In this document: in pieces, positions 31,831 to 44,400 of the stretch
Numbering within the stretch: the stretch's first letter is position 1
Layout of the letters: every line of letters begins with the position of its first letter
From: Lomentospora prolificans
Taxonomy: Eukaryota; Ascomycota; Sordariomycetes; Microascales; Microascaceae
DNA length: 64,000 bases
Direction: 5' to 3'
NCBI GenBank assembly: GCA_029532625.1
Contig: JARFXM010000004.1
Span: forward strand, 4,650,001-4,714,000
Made by a program: the position numbers and the translations under genes
The notes under the pieces: model-generated
Databases searched by the model: none
The model's input: only the letters and a program-made list of their open reading frames with translations
What the model was told of the DNA's origin: nothing

Positions 31831-32753
31831 GTGCCTCGTAAAGGAGAGAGCTGCACATGCGGCGCGGTCGGCCAGCTTTTCCGACACGTCGATGTGGTCA
31901 TCTTCCGCATCCGGTCTACGTTGGGCCAGGGTCTTTGATGCGGTTCTTGGCCAGCCCCAAGTTAAAGCTGTGTGGAGCTACAGCAGACGCGAGGCCGCCG
32001 GAGAAGAAGGTCACCAAAATGCCTAACCATCTCAAATCACTTCACAAACACCTCCATGCTTCGTCGAGCCCGAAGAAGAAGCAGGGGAAGAGCCGGAACA
32101 GGGAAAACCACGTTTGCTATAAACCTCCATCCTCTGACATGGCCAAGAACCCCGCTAGACTCTGCACTCTAGAGCTGATCGACCAACAAAGTGGATTCAA
32201 TATGCGTCCGCCGGCTCAAAACAAGTCAAGTCTCCCCAAGACGGAGAGCAGCACCGGGTTTCCATGCCCGCCATGTCCCGCGCTCATAAAATCCCACCTG
32301 TCGCTGTTTCGGATCGGTAAATTAATCCCCCAAAACGGAATCCCGGCAACCCTCACACTGAGCGAACCTAAACATTGCCAAATTAATATATATAATGACA
32401 CAAGGAAGGAGGGTCAAAGGAGAAGGGTGGCGGAGTATTGGAGACGGAACATAGCTTCTTTCTGATCAATGCTGATCACTCCTGTAAGCTCGATTTCCAC
32501 ATGTTAATCTTGGGAGAAAGAGAGACGAGATGAAACGCAACGGTAACAGATATTATTACACTGTTCCCCAAGACAAATTGAGAGGAGCGCATTTATTTCT
32601 TGGGGTAGATTAGAGAGACACGCGTAATGGTGGCCGCATTTCATAAATGCGAGCCTACCCAGCTCGTAGCTTAAATTCTATGATGTCTTTATCTTCTCGT
32701 TGTAACACGATTCCATTGTGCGTCGAGTCGTTGTCTCGCCTAACGAGCTGACG
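31831..32753. other. Spacer after the kinase-TPR gene
   Basis: A 202-codon ORF at 31857-32465 has no recognisable domain and poor composition, so it is not called. A strong GTGAGT donor overlaps the TGA at 31828, so a further 3' exon of the kinase-TPR gene cannot be excluded. The right end is the promoter of the SET gene. Confidence 0.4.
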
Positions 32754-34358
32754 ATGACCTCTCCTCGGGCGGGCTCCACCACTGGGCTCCTTCTCCTTCT
32801 TGCAAGCTTGGCACCGCACTTATCCCTAGGAGAATCAATTACAGCGGGATCGCAATGTCTCTGGAACCCTGCCGGCCCGCTTTCCAATCGCGGGCGATCA
32901 TCGTCTCCCCTCGCCGTAGACGACAAGAGCCCACCATCCTCGCTCGATGCTTCGCCCTGGCGCCAACCGCTCAGCTGCCACCACTCGGGGTCGCAACCCG
33001 GCCGACGAAGCGGCACGTCGTCCACAGTGGGGTCAGACGACAAAGTCGTCCGCTGCGTCTATTCCAATCACGATTTTCGCGGGGTGGGTCTCAGTCTGGC
33101 CACGCGGTCGGAGACGGCGGCTAATCTCGTCGGGCTTGGTGCCCTCGACGATCTTGAGGCCGCCGCGGGGGCGCCTGAGCGCATTTTACGACGCTTTTCG
33201 ACGGGCCCGGTTGAGAATGGCGAGGGCCCGGCTTACACGGTGGAAGACCTACCTGGAAAGGGCAAAGGGGTTGTTGCGCGGAGGCGGATTGCCAAGGGCG
33301 AGGTGTTCATGGTAGATTATCCCATTCTCCTGGTGGAGACGAGCAGCATGAGGGAGATACCGGCGTCACTGAAAAAGGCCGTGGCAAAGCTCGTGTTCGA
33401 CAGCGTACCGGAGCGGGCTAGGAGGATGATACTGGATTTGGCCAAAAGCACTGGAGGCGACGAGATTCTGGACGTTTTCTCAACGAATTCTTGCGGCGTA
33501 ACCATGGCCGACGGAGCGGCGCATCTGGGACTCTTCCCAGAGGTTTCGGTGAGTTTCAAGACTCTTGATATCTCCTTTGGCCCCCACCTACAAGACCAAA
33601 GTCTAGTGCGGTGATTTATATCCAGCCCTTCGCAATGTGAAAGCTGATAGATTTGATACTAGCGGATGAATCACGCCTGCCAGCCCAAGTAAGTTGTCCG
33701 TAGGGACCCGAAATTACTTTCGTAAATCTCACAAGCCCTGTAGCGCGTTCTATCGATTTTCTCCACGAACACTGATGATGGAGGTCACAACCTACCGTGA
33801 CATTGAAGCCGGCGAAGAAATTACTATCAACTGTATGGCACCATTTACCACTCCTAGAACCCGTTTGCTTCCAAGGCCCGTATGATCAAATGTCTTGCTA
33901 ACGACACCTCTTTGAGAATCGCACTAGACGCCTATTTGGGGATGCCCTACAAAGAGCGGCGAAAATACCTACGCGACTCGTGGGGTTTCAACTGTACCTG
34001 CCACCTCTGTCTGGCAGACCAGACGACACGTGAGGCGTCCGATGCGCGTCGTATGACCATTGTCAAAACGCGCAACGCGCTTACCGACGCCCAGAAAGGC
34101 CGTCGGCATAGAGAGGCGATCGAAAAGGCCAGCGATATTATCAAGCTATGCGAGGAGGAAGGGTTGCTCCCGCTAGTGGCGGGCTTCTACGACACCATCG
34201 CTAAAGAGTACCTCGAGATGGGCGATATTGAGGATGCGCAGGTGTATGCGGAATTAGCCCTTGGCGGATGGCTGGAATACTGGGGGGAGGACAGCTCCAA
34301 GGTTGAAAGCGGGCTGGAGCTAATAGCGACCATTGGTAAAACGCGGCCTATCAGGTAA
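32754..34358 (+). CDS. SET-domain protein with predicted N-terminal signal peptide
   Basis: Four exons: 32754-33548, 33663-33688, 33744-33832, 33928-34358, 446 residues. Residues ~10-27 (TTGLLLLLASLAPHLSLG) look like a secretory signal. A ~130-residue Cys-containing, low-complexity region follows. The SET domain starts near residue 165 (YTVEDLPGKGKGVVARRRI). A 26-nt exon encodes RMNHACQPN, the substrate/cofactor NHxCxPN motif. GEEITINY ends the SET core, and CTCHLC starts the post-SET zinc site. The C-terminal ~100 residues are helical, TPR-like. SET proteins usually methylate protein Lys in the nucleus or cytosol, so the signal-like start is unexpected. ATG 32754 is the first in-frame ATG. 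An internal start would remove the signal, but no Met is well placed for it. Confidence 0.8.
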
Positions 34359-36897
34359 CGATTTAAAGTTTAGCGGGTTTGCGAAGGTTTATAGGTGGTG
34401 ATATTCGTAAAGGGTAGTCGAGGTGTGGTGGAAATCGCCAGCATGTAAGAGGCCCTCCTGCTGTGAATACTATAGCTCATGGGACAAAAGGTGTTAAGGT
34501 GTGGCTGGCTTCGTTCGTGGTGGGGAGGGGCGGCGTGTGGTCTGGTCGCGTGCCTCCCCTCATTATGTATTTATTGTTTACTTTAGGAGTTGGTTCATCA
34601 CATCGTACAGCCTTGCCGTGTTTCAAAAATTGCTTGATAGCTATCATATGATAGGCAGCCTTTGTTACACTCGTGTGGTTCCCTCGCGAGGTGGTGATGA
34701 AGAACAATGGAGAGAGCCGAGCGAAGCGTGGCTCCGAAGTATGGTCGAGTTGTCGATCCCGGAACGACCCGCTGGAGCGCTTGGCTCCGCTGGCGAATGA
34801 CGGAGGCACTGACGTTGTCGACGAGGGGGGCTTCTAAAACCAGCTTTGCGTCCCAGCTTCCCGATGCCAGTTTCTCCCATGCCATGTCCCAAGACGGCCA
34901 AATCCTATGCCAGGACAAGCAGGAAAGTCTGACGTAAATAGGAACCGGCGACTTGAGCGCAGTTCAACTCAATATCGTACGTCTTATCAAGAACCCCACC
35001 GCTGGCTGTGTACTTGGTCTATGGTTTGGCGTTGAACGATGGGTGATGGTGGTGTACTACCCCGCAACACGCAAATACCAAAAGCAGACTTGAGGATGAT
35101 GTTCCTCTTTTGTTTCCCCTCCATAGCGAGCCACTGCCCAGTGTTCATCTCGATCATGGATGCTTGTTTGCGTGGCAGCAGATGTGCCGTTTCCGCGTTG
35201 AATGGGCTCCCTCGCTCGGACTGATTGCTCCTTCCACCATTGGCTACACGCCTCGATGTCAACAGGAGCTACTGCATGCAACATCTCTCTCTTGGGCAAG
35301 TTGTTCCTTCTGGTGCTCATTCTTCCCGAACAGCCGGGTTACGATGTCTCCACTTCCATTACTCGCTTCATACTCGGCTGCTTGGATTGCGCTTTCCCCG
35401 CCGAGAACCCACTCGAGTTGTTCTTGTGCCCTTGTAAATGCCCAGTTTCGTTCACGAGCTGAGTAGTCTTTGCGACTAAATTCGTTTGTACACTGGTATT
35501 GCAGTATTAGCATCGTTTTGAGTTTCCACTCACATCCATGGATTCGATCCGTCTTCACATCTATTGGGAAACAAATCCGACGCTTGCCAACCTTTCTGCC
35601 AACAACTCGCCAAATAAACACGAGTGGTCGCACACAATATCCCCCCCGCACTATGTCTGCCTGTCCGGGATACCGATTTCCGAACCGGTCTTCTCAGAAT
35701 ACCACGCGCTGCATCCTACAGAATATCGTTTCTCCATTTCGCAGGCCCACTCTCTCTTGTATCCCCCCAAGATTCGGCCCTGCACCATCTCACCTGTCAT
35801 CCCCTTACTTCTACCACCTTCCCGGCCCCCATTCGAGTTAAACCTAGTGTGGTGATGCTTCCCCCACCAGGATTAACACCCTATCAACAGTCTCCCCTCC
35901 CCACCATCACCCCTCCGCGATGCTCAGAACATTCCACCGCCAACGCATGCAGGTCGCAGGAGCCGGACTGCATCCCTCAATGGATGTCGACCCTGACCTA
36001 GCCTTTCTTCGTTTTTACTTTCCTCCCCCGTCCCACCTACTAGCTGGCCTTTTGCGTAGCAGAGCGCTTTGAGGGGCTCATAGCTGAGACGAGGTGGGCA
36101 TGAGGCATGGGACTTGGGATTCAGGACGGGACCCGCCAGACTTCTTGTGTTACGCCTGGCTTGCATATCTTGAGTGGGCGTCCCAATACTTCGTATGTAG
36201 GCACTGCCTTGGATCGACTTTGATCCACCCCGTATTTTCCCCTCTTGCACTGCCTTGATGGGTAGCTGAAAACAGTCCGCCGTTGCAGGAAGCTGGCTAC
36301 GTTTGGCACGACAACGCCAAGTCGGGCGTTTGATGCGACTATCAGATCTTCATAAATATATCCTTGCGCTGTGTCGGACGACCAAATCCCAACCTTGTCA
36401 ATTCTCTTCGGGACGAACACTGAGGACCGCTGAACCCTCACTTTTCCCTTTCTTTCCCTTTTTTTTTTTTCTTTCTTTTCTTGCTTCCTCTTTTCCCTGC
36501 ATTTTGTCTTTGCTCGTATTCCGTTTGCAAAGCCCGTTGCAACACTGGATCACGCCTGCTTACTCCATTAGGCACTGCTCTCCAGTGCACTTTCCCTCTC
36601 TATCATCTCAGCCTTGGTCGAAGTCACAAGCGGATAAATAATTCCGAGTGCCCACCCATTTACATACGTACAAACGCACATACCTCTCTATTTCCTTCCG
36701 TTTGCAAGGCCTTCCTTTTGAAACATCATTTGCTCTTGACCTTTGTGTGCTTTCAAGAGGGTAGATGTGACCGCTGCTCGCGTGCCTCTTGTCCCTGCTT
36801 CTTTCTGCCTGGCATCTTCATCCTCGTTACCCCGCCTCACCCCTCAGCTCCAGCGTGCGACCGACTTGCGGTCTTTCTGCAGCTACCGCCCGCCATC
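34359..36897. other. 2.5-kb spacer
   Basis: Mostly without supported genes; one weak minus-strand candidate is listed separately. The right half (36420-36890) is pyrimidine-rich and is the likely leader of the next gene. One TACTTCGTA element is at 36187-36195. Confidence 0.4.
35259..35651 (-). CDS. Weak candidate for a small gene of unknown function
   Basis: The minus-strand translation between ~35462 and 35259 (ending in a TGA at 35259-35261) has a protein-like, Ala/Glu/Gln-rich sequence (RNWAFTRAQEQLEWVLGGES, AIQAAEYEASNGSGDIVTRL). A GTGAGT donor near 35536, a GCTAAT branch and an ACTACTCAG acceptor near 35462 would remove an intron and keep the frame open (DRIHG joined to SRERN). I cannot find a convincing first exon or recognise the family. 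It may be noise. Confidence 0.22.
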   Translation of the reverse strand: MRGGYCVRPLVFIWRVVGRKVGKRRICFPIDVKTDRIHGCEWKLKTMLILQYQCTNEFSRKDYSARERNWAFTRAQEQLEWVLGGESAIQAAEYEASNGSGDIVTRLFGKNEHQKEQLAQERDVACSSSC

Positions 36898-38042
36898 ATG
36901 ACTGCCCTTGCAGGCCCGCGACATCCTGGGCCTGGAGTCGAAAGCTTGACGGCTGAGGATTTCGAAACCGCCTCTATCCGTTCTGCCGCGCCATCATACG
37001 GTCAGTAACCTTCTGCCAACCCACCCGAAAATTGTCCCGCATGTGGAGAAACTTGACCGCTGTTTAGCGGCACAGACATCCCGGTCGCCATCCACGCTTT
37101 CCCGGCACCGCAATATTTGTTTGGGTTATGACATCACTACACTAGTTATGAAACTCCAGAACACCCATGTAAGGTCTAAACATGGCAGGAAGGAAAGAAA
37201 CTAACGTGCTGTTTGTATTTTTGCTGGGCCAGTTTCCGAAGCTCCATCTTACCACTCTACTATCCCCATAAACGAGACATGCCCGCCATACGCGGTGGCT
37301 GTTGCCGCCGACTCCCCGCACAACCTTGCTAGCCCTGGTCATAGTTCTAACCGAACCACCTCCGCGTCCACGCCGAACGCCCAACCGCGCCGAGGCCTCC
37401 CCCCCGTGCCCTCGACACCCCTACCAATGCCGGGTCTCAGTGCTTTCGCCATCCCGACATGGTCTACGTTCTCCGCCAACCCTACTACCCGTCACTATCA
37501 TAGTGTCGCCCAGCGTCGCGTTGCAGCCGCCAGCTCCCGTATAGGGTCATCAGCGCACCGCCAGCTCTTGCTCGACCGTGTGGCCGAGGAAGTTAGCCAC
37601 GAGACCGTTAGACCTAGCTCTAGTAGCATGAATAGGTCGCTCAGCGGCAGCGGCTTTAGCGCTTCTGAGAGTTTCCAGCGAAGCAGCGACGGGAGACCTC
37701 TCGAGGACCCAACGCTCGTGGGCGAGGAGGCTGCGAGGAGGGCGAGGGCAGAGAGGTTGGCAAGGGAGCGGGAGGCAGCGCTTGTTGGGGAGAGTAGGAG
37801 GTGGGACCTCTATCTCTGTAAGTTTCTCTTTGTCTTGTGCAACTTTTTGGGGGCTGCGTGGAGGGGCGGAAACAGAAATTCCCTTACCTAGTCATATTGG
37901 TCTTGAGGCTAACCCTGCTTACCACTTAGCCCAAATGAACAACTGGCAGGAGCGTGAAAGGAGCTGGTCCCGTTTCCGAAGGGAAATGGACAGCAACGAA
38001 CGCAAGGGTTTCATGAGGCGCATCAGCGGCCGCCTCTTCTAG
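36898..38042 (+). CDS. Conserved-looking Ser/Pro-rich protein of unknown function
   Basis: Three exons: 36898-37000, 37233-37817, 37930-38042, 266 residues, all with good splice signals. The N-terminus (LTAEDFETASIRSAAPSYG, VSEAPSYHSTIP) has short repeated PSY-type motifs. The middle is Pro/Ser-rich and likely disordered. A basic/acidic coiled stretch (EEAARRARAERLAREREAAL) precedes a compact C-terminus (NNWQERERSWSRFRREM, ending MRRISGRLF). The terminal part looks the most constrained. No enzyme domain, membrane segment or targeting signal is seen. Function unknown; an adaptor or cytoskeleton-associated role is conceivable but not supported. Confidence 0.7.
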
Positions 38043-38596
38043 AAGAATCATGACTAAATGAAATGTGCCCGCATGGGCGAGAACCCGTGAAATCGGGTTC
38101 CCTCGAAATCACAACTATGTCTAGGTTAGGTGTTCTAAGGATCTGATTTCGTCTCAACGGTTTTTTTCTTCGGATCCCATTTACAAGGGTATCTGTTCAC
38201 CTCTCAATTTCTTTTTAGGTCAGCTATGGTTTTCACTCTGTTTCGTATGGGTCCTGATGCAGTCGGTCTCGATATCACTATAGCGGAAAAGAGGCAAGAC
38301 AAGGAAGAGGCCCTGTATTATGCCAAGTCGTCGCTCAAAGGTAGATAGCGGTTAAACTAGCAGAATAGTTTGGAAAAAAAAATACCTAAAAGAAACCTCG
38401 ATGCCCGTTTCCACAGTGACGCCGTTAAATGTATGATTCCCTATTACAGAAGTAGTGATGACAGGGTGAGAGACTGGAGAGCCGTGATTCCTTCCCGAAA
38501 TGCTAGGCTATGTGTCTCAATAGAGGGTCTTTCACCACATGAAAATGATGATAATGGGCGGACTAATCCCATGGTATAGATGCCAAAAGAGGTGCT
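38043..38596. terminator. Convergent 3' region
   Basis: Holds the 3' UTRs of the Ser/Pro-rich gene and VMA11. No gene is seen. Confidence 0.4.
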
Positions 38597-39602
38597 TTAA
38601 CCCTTGCTCTTGGTGTTGAGAATAAGGGCCACAATAAGCCTATTGGGAGTGTGTGTTAGCTAGAGATCCATAAGCGAGGATGGGCTTCAAGAGGACTCTA
38701 CCCGTATAGACCCAGGACTTCGCCGAAGATGAGAATAAGGACCATGCCGACAAATACCCTAGACTCTTCCATAAAGGCCCGGACGCCCCTGTCACCAACC
38801 TTGCCGATCGTGAAACCAGCCGCAAGACCCGTGAGGCCGACTGACAAGCCAGCGGCGAGATGCATGAAGCCACTATATTTCCGTCAAAGTCAGCATCAAA
38901 TAAAAGAGCTTCCCCGTGCCCCTGTCCAGCTCGACGGTATCTGTTGTTTTGAAAGGCTCCACAAGTAAACTGGATATGAGGCGGAAGATAGCGGCTCTGC
39001 GGTAACGTACGTGAAGAGGGTGTAGTTTCCCTGCTCGGGCGACCCGAGATCTTGGGATATGAGGACGGCTACGACGAGGGCGTAGACAGCGATGATACCA
39101 GCCATGACGACGGGGATGAGACACTATATTGTACCGGGTTTGTTCAGCAAACTTAGGTTCCGTCAGGTGGAAGGACAGCCTCTGTTTTCGATGGCCAGCC
39201 TAGTGACGATGTACCTTCATGATTAGATCTGGCCTAAAGGTACCGACACCGACGATACCGATTCCTGCCTTAGCAGTCCCGTAAGCCGCGCCGATGGCTA
39301 GGAAGAAAGGGACGGGTTAGTCGACAGTCCAATCTCGCAGCATCATAATTCGAGCTATGAGAGCTAGCTATCAAGGATACCGATCGGGTGGAATGGGAAT
39401 CTCGTACTTCCGAAAGTCATGGCTGCGGCGATGCCGGCCTGGAGGATCCGTCACATTAGCTACCTCCGCGCTTGGTAATAGATATGTCGCGGGTTCGGAT
39501 TTGAGGGTAATCATCGAGCTTGTCTCGGGAGAGGGATTTGGGGCGTACCATGCCCACGAAGGGCGCGAACTTGGGAGCGAGGGCTGCGTCTAAGCCCGAC
39601 AT
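38597..39602 (-). CDS. VMA11: V-type proton ATPase proteolipid subunit c'
   Basis: Six exons on the minus strand: 39602-39549, 39438-39408, 39297-39215, 39123-39011, 38872-38702, 38639-38597, giving 164 residues, the length of yeast Vma11. Four membrane helices: the first from FAPFVGMAGIAAAM, the second around LIPVVMAGIIAVYALVVAVLI, the third around FMHLAAGLSVGLTGLAAGF, the fourth around FVGMVLILIFGEVLGLYG. Glu145 in helix 4 is the proton-carrying residue. FRPDLIMK and NYTLF-GFMHL favour c' over the Vma3 c subunit. It forms part of the rotating ring that acidifies vacuoles. No single exon exceeds 171 nt, so no long ORF exists. The GTAGAG donor of the last intron is non-consensus, but skipping it gives an immediate stop after LYG. 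Confidence 0.9.
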
Positions 39603-41479
39603 CGTGTAGAGATATTAGATTAGTCGCAGACGCCGGTCGCGGTGAAGGGTGAAGCTGGATTCGTTGGATTCCAGGGGTGGTTTCGGGGAATGAGGATAGC
39701 TTGGATGAAGCCGAGTGCTCTTACTGGATGCCTGTTGTCATCGAGCTTGGTTTGGGATTTCTGGACCGAGTACGTAAGCAGATGCAGAAATCAAAGCCGT
39801 CCGTCATCCCAAAGATCATGGGTACGAAGTATTACTACTTCACGTGACGCAGCAACGGGACTGCCAGTCTCCACTACGAAGCAACAACTTATGGCTTGAC
39901 CAGGGGTCAGGCTTGCAGTGAGGGCACCGCCAGCCAGCTACCCTGGAAAGGACTACCTCTGTCCTTCAATTTGAGGAGATGGATTCGTCCGGAGCGGTAC
40001 CTTTGGACTATTCCCAGCAAGATTCCATGTGTGGTTAGGCCAGGGGAAATATTACTGATCTCGAATTAAAAAGGCCAACTCTTTAATTTTAGTTCCAGAT
40101 ATTTACTGTTTGCTTCTTGGACGAGGGCTTTTATCCAAACGTAGTCGGGTAATTGCAAGTCGTGCATGTCGGCCGTAGTACGGGAAATCAACTTCCAAGT
40201 TGTATTTGACCGCGAAACCCGTGGGAACTTCAGTTCGGCGGTACTCGGAAACTTATGCATTTTATTTATCTGGCTCGTTTAGAAAGGCTCAAGACATGTG
40301 TTTTATAGCTGGCTCTACTCAGTTTGGGCACGGCTGGGCCAACCCTACATCAATGCTTTCTAATACCAGACATCTAGAGATCGAATGTGCGGGACCAAGG
40401 GCGCCTGGCAGGCAATATATCCCTTGTATAGCCTGTGCTGTGGCGGCTGGCACCTTATGATCGAAGCCACCTTTGAGTGTTCCAGGGCTCTAAACGCGCA
40501 CCAAGAGATAGATCCCAGACAGGACCTCCACCCCTATAATTACCCAACCACACATCCGCCTATTAGTTCCCCTTCAGTGTAGGCAAGGAAATTGAGAGGG
40601 GAAAGCGGCAGCTGATCGTGGCTTGTGAGGACTTTGGAATCTGAATAAACTCAATTTCCACTTCCCCCAATCGTCAGATCAGCACAGGCTCCAGTGCCCT
40701 TGCGGTCCATTGTCTCCACCAAGCATTCCAGTCCTCGATCCTCTCCTTCACCATTGCAATCCACGGGCGACACACGATATCACGACCTTTTCATCCTGAC
40801 AGACGACCTAGGATCGACAAGTCCCGAATTTGCCGTCGGGTTGATCTGCTGCGCCCAAAGGAACAAAACGGGGGGAATACGACTTGTCCCACGCCCAGGC
40901 ACGTTCACACCGATCGCTGCAGCCAATATAACGTCACCCCCCAAATCGAGGGAGACGAAGGGGAAAAAAAATCATCAGCCGCGACAACCTCCCCTCTCGT
41001 AGTCCCCAATCCCAACCAAAGCGGAAGTCGAGTCGACGAATATTGAAGATACAATAACCGTGGTGGTGGTCCCAGGACAAGCGTATATCGCTAGGTTTGG
41101 GGCAGCTGTGGCTAGCTGCCCTTGCTCCCTCCTTCACCCAGGTCTTGGACTGGCGTAATCTAAAGGTATGGGATCATTCTCCTTCACTATCCAACCATTT
41201 GCTTGGTCTCGGCTCCCTCATTCTTTCTCCCCCCTTGGAGCTTCCTCCCTCTCGGTCAGCCTTTCCTCCTTCAACAATAGACCCTGAATTCCTCGAGTCT
41301 CCGCTTTTTTTGTTCCTCCTCCTTTGGTGCTATTAACCTCCTAATCGTTCAATCCCCCTTGCCCGCAAATTATCGCACCAGGGTCCTGGTGGCGTTTGAA
41401 ATGTGCCAACCACTTCGAGGCTATAGACCATAGGACATGCTGATTTTCTCCTCCTGTTTTTGACGACTATAGACCAACC
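39603..41479. other. 1.9-kb spacer upstream of the RhoGEF gene
   Basis: Divergent between VMA11 and the RhoGEF gene, so both promoters lie here. No gene is supported. A TACGAAGTATTA element is at 39823-39834. The last ~300 bp are pyrimidine-rich, typical of a leader. Confidence 0.4.
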
Positions 41480-44400
41480 ATGGCCGATTACCAATATACT
41501 TCCGAACGGGGGCCGCCGCATCGTCCCCGCGAGCATGGCGGCCCATCGGCCAATTACCAGCGGGAGGCCGCCTTCTCGAATATCTTCGGCGCCGCCCCTC
41601 CCCCAGGCCGATCGCATACGATGACTTCGTCCGTAGCTCCACCTCAGATGATGCAGCCCGAGGACCGAACGCATACGATGACATCCACATACTCTTCCAT
41701 GTCTGGTGGCAGGCCCGAGGTGCACCGGCAGCCTCCCCCCCGACCCTCCCATCCCTCCCAATATGCGGAACAGCACCAACACCAGCAACAGCAGCAGCAG
41801 CATCGGATGTATCCTCCTGATCAAATGTCTGGCGGCGGATACCATCCCCCTCCTCGATCCGTCTCCGGTCCCCATCAAGTCCCCTCTCCCCAGGCTCTTC
41901 AATATATGCAACAGCGTAGGGCACCTCCCCCGGGTCCCGGAGGTGCTCCTCGATTTGACTCGAGAGGTCCTCCTCATGGATACCCTCCCAGGACAGCGGC
42001 ACAACGTTTCCATCCTGGCGGAGCCCCAATGCCAGGGATGAATGGAGACCCTTACCGAACCCAATCCCTTGCTTCGTCTTCTCGACAACAAGTATACCAT
42101 CCCCCGCCCACCTCCTATCAATCTCCGGCAAACGCTTCTCGATATGGCGCCTATAATCCGAACTCGGCGAGGACCACAGCCCAGGGGCGTGTTGTGCCGG
42201 ACCGTGGTGATGAGCGCTCAATGTCCATGACCGGCTATCATCCTCACGATAGGGATGCACACCAAACGATGAGCGGGAGGGTTATCCCCAACCGAAGGAT
42301 CCCGTCGGATTCACAGGGCAACGGCTACATGCCCTATCATCCTGGCGGCAATAGTGGAGGCAATAGCGGATATGCTGCTCCTGGTTCTCAGACTAGGACT
42401 GCTAGTATGGCCTCTTCGACTGGACATGACAGCCAGCGAACAATGTCCATGGCCTCAACTGTAGCCCCGACCATAACACCGTCCGAAGCCGATACCATCG
42501 TTGCTCCTACTCCGAGCTCAACCGCACCCTCGACTGCACCTTCTCAACCTCAGCATTCGCATAGCCGATCCTCCGCGAGCAAGTCCATCGATAGCGAACG
42601 GCCCCCTACAGCGAGAATGCGCGCACCGCTCGTCTATCCCGCCCTACTATCCAGGGTTGGAGAGTGTTTCAGACGAAAGATTATGACTGGAGACCGAACG
42701 AAGAACGAACTTACGTATAAGAACGCCTTTAGCGGCGCTGAAGCCGTAGATGTCTTGTCCTATATCATCAGGACTACTGATAGGAACCTGGCGCTCCTAC
42801 TTGGTCGTTCCCTCGATGCGCAAAAATTCTTCCACGATGTGACCTACGAGCATAGGCTCCGCGACTCGTCTAACGAAATCTACCAATTCCGAGAGACGCT
42901 GATGGAAGAGCCCGAAGACAAACCTGCCGTGAACGGTGTCTTCGTTCTTTTGTCGGAGTGCTACTCTCCCACCTGTACTCGAGACCAGCTCTGTTATTCG
43001 ATAGCGTGCCCAAGGAGGTTAGAGCAAGTATCCAGGCTCAACCTCAAGATCCAACCCGGCCTAAAGAAGGACCACACTACCATCGACGATGTGGATCAGA
43101 CAGACGAGCAAAAGCTCTGGATCAACTCAGTACCCAAAGAAATCGTTGAAAGTGTCGGAGAACGGGAGAAGAAGAGGCAGGAAGTCATTTCGGAGATTTG
43201 CTATACGGAACGAGACTTTGTCAAGGATCTGGAGTATCTTCGCGATTTCTGGATAGCCCCGCTACGGTCTAAGGTGTCTCCTATTCCCGTGGCCCGCCGT
43301 GACAAGGTGGTGAAGCTCATCTTTAGCAACATCATCGATCACCCCAGCATTCACACGGTTAGCTCCCGCTTCGCTAAGTCTCTCACGGAGAGGCAGCAGA
43401 AGAACCCTGTGGTGCGGAATATTGGGGATATTTTCCTGGACTTTGTCCCGTACTTTGAGCCCTTCATCCTATACGGCTCAAGACAGATGGAGGCCAAATT
43501 CGAGTTCGAGAACGAGCGATCATGCAACACATACTTTGCCAAGTTCGTCGACGAAATTGAGAGGAGGAAGGAGTCCAGGAAGCTAGAACTGAACGGCTAT
43601 CTTACGAAGCCTACGACCAGATTAGCGCGTTATCCCCTTCTTCTGGAGAATGTCCTCAAGTACACGGAACCGGATAACCCGGATAAGGAAGATATCCCCA
43701 AGGTGTTAGCGATGATTCGTGACCTCCTCGGTCGCGTCAACACGGAATCCGGAAAGGCGGAGAACCGCTTCAACCTGCGGCGCCTCCATGAGCAACTCCG
43801 GTTCCGACCGAATGAGAAGGTCGATCTACGCCTTACCGAAGAAGGCCGCGAGCTCGTGTTCAAGAGTCAGTTCAAGAAATCCCCGACCGACCCGACGGAG
43901 ATTACAGCATTCTTGTTCGACCACGCCGTATTGCTAGTGCGCATCAAGCAAGTTGGCAAGGGTGAGGAGATTAAAGCGTATAGAAGAGTAAGCAACCAAA
44001 TCGAAGCTAGTATCGTCGGCTCGAGCGTGCTAACACATCCATTAGCCAATCCCCTTGGAGATACTTGATATCAGAGAAATGGACGAAGTCATCCCACAGC
44101 AGGGCGTTAAGCGCTCGTCTTCAAGCTTAATTCCCTCGATACGAGCCAACAACTCAGAGTCTAGGAAGGGAGAAGGCTGGCCCATTACCTTCCGCCACCT
44201 TGGTAAGAATGGATATGAACTCACACTCTATGCTTCCAACCAAGCGGCTCGCAAGAAGTGGCTAGAATATATCGACAACTCTCAGCAACGCTTACGTTCT
44301 CGCGGTGACTTCTTCAATACTTCATGCATCTCCAGTGGGCACTTCGTGGCAACCAACCAAGTCAACTGTGTCACACCATTCGGTGAGTTATCTCGGGCAC

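Noticed and set aside
31857..32465. 202-codon plus-strand ORF after the kinase-TPR gene
   Set aside because: Not TPR-like, Lys/Ser/Pro-rich without domain. Kept only as a remote possibility for a 3' exon.
41333..42260. Long minus-strand ORFs opposite the RhoGEF N-terminus
   Set aside because: Shadow of the low-complexity Pro/Gln/Ser coding region of the RhoGEF gene.
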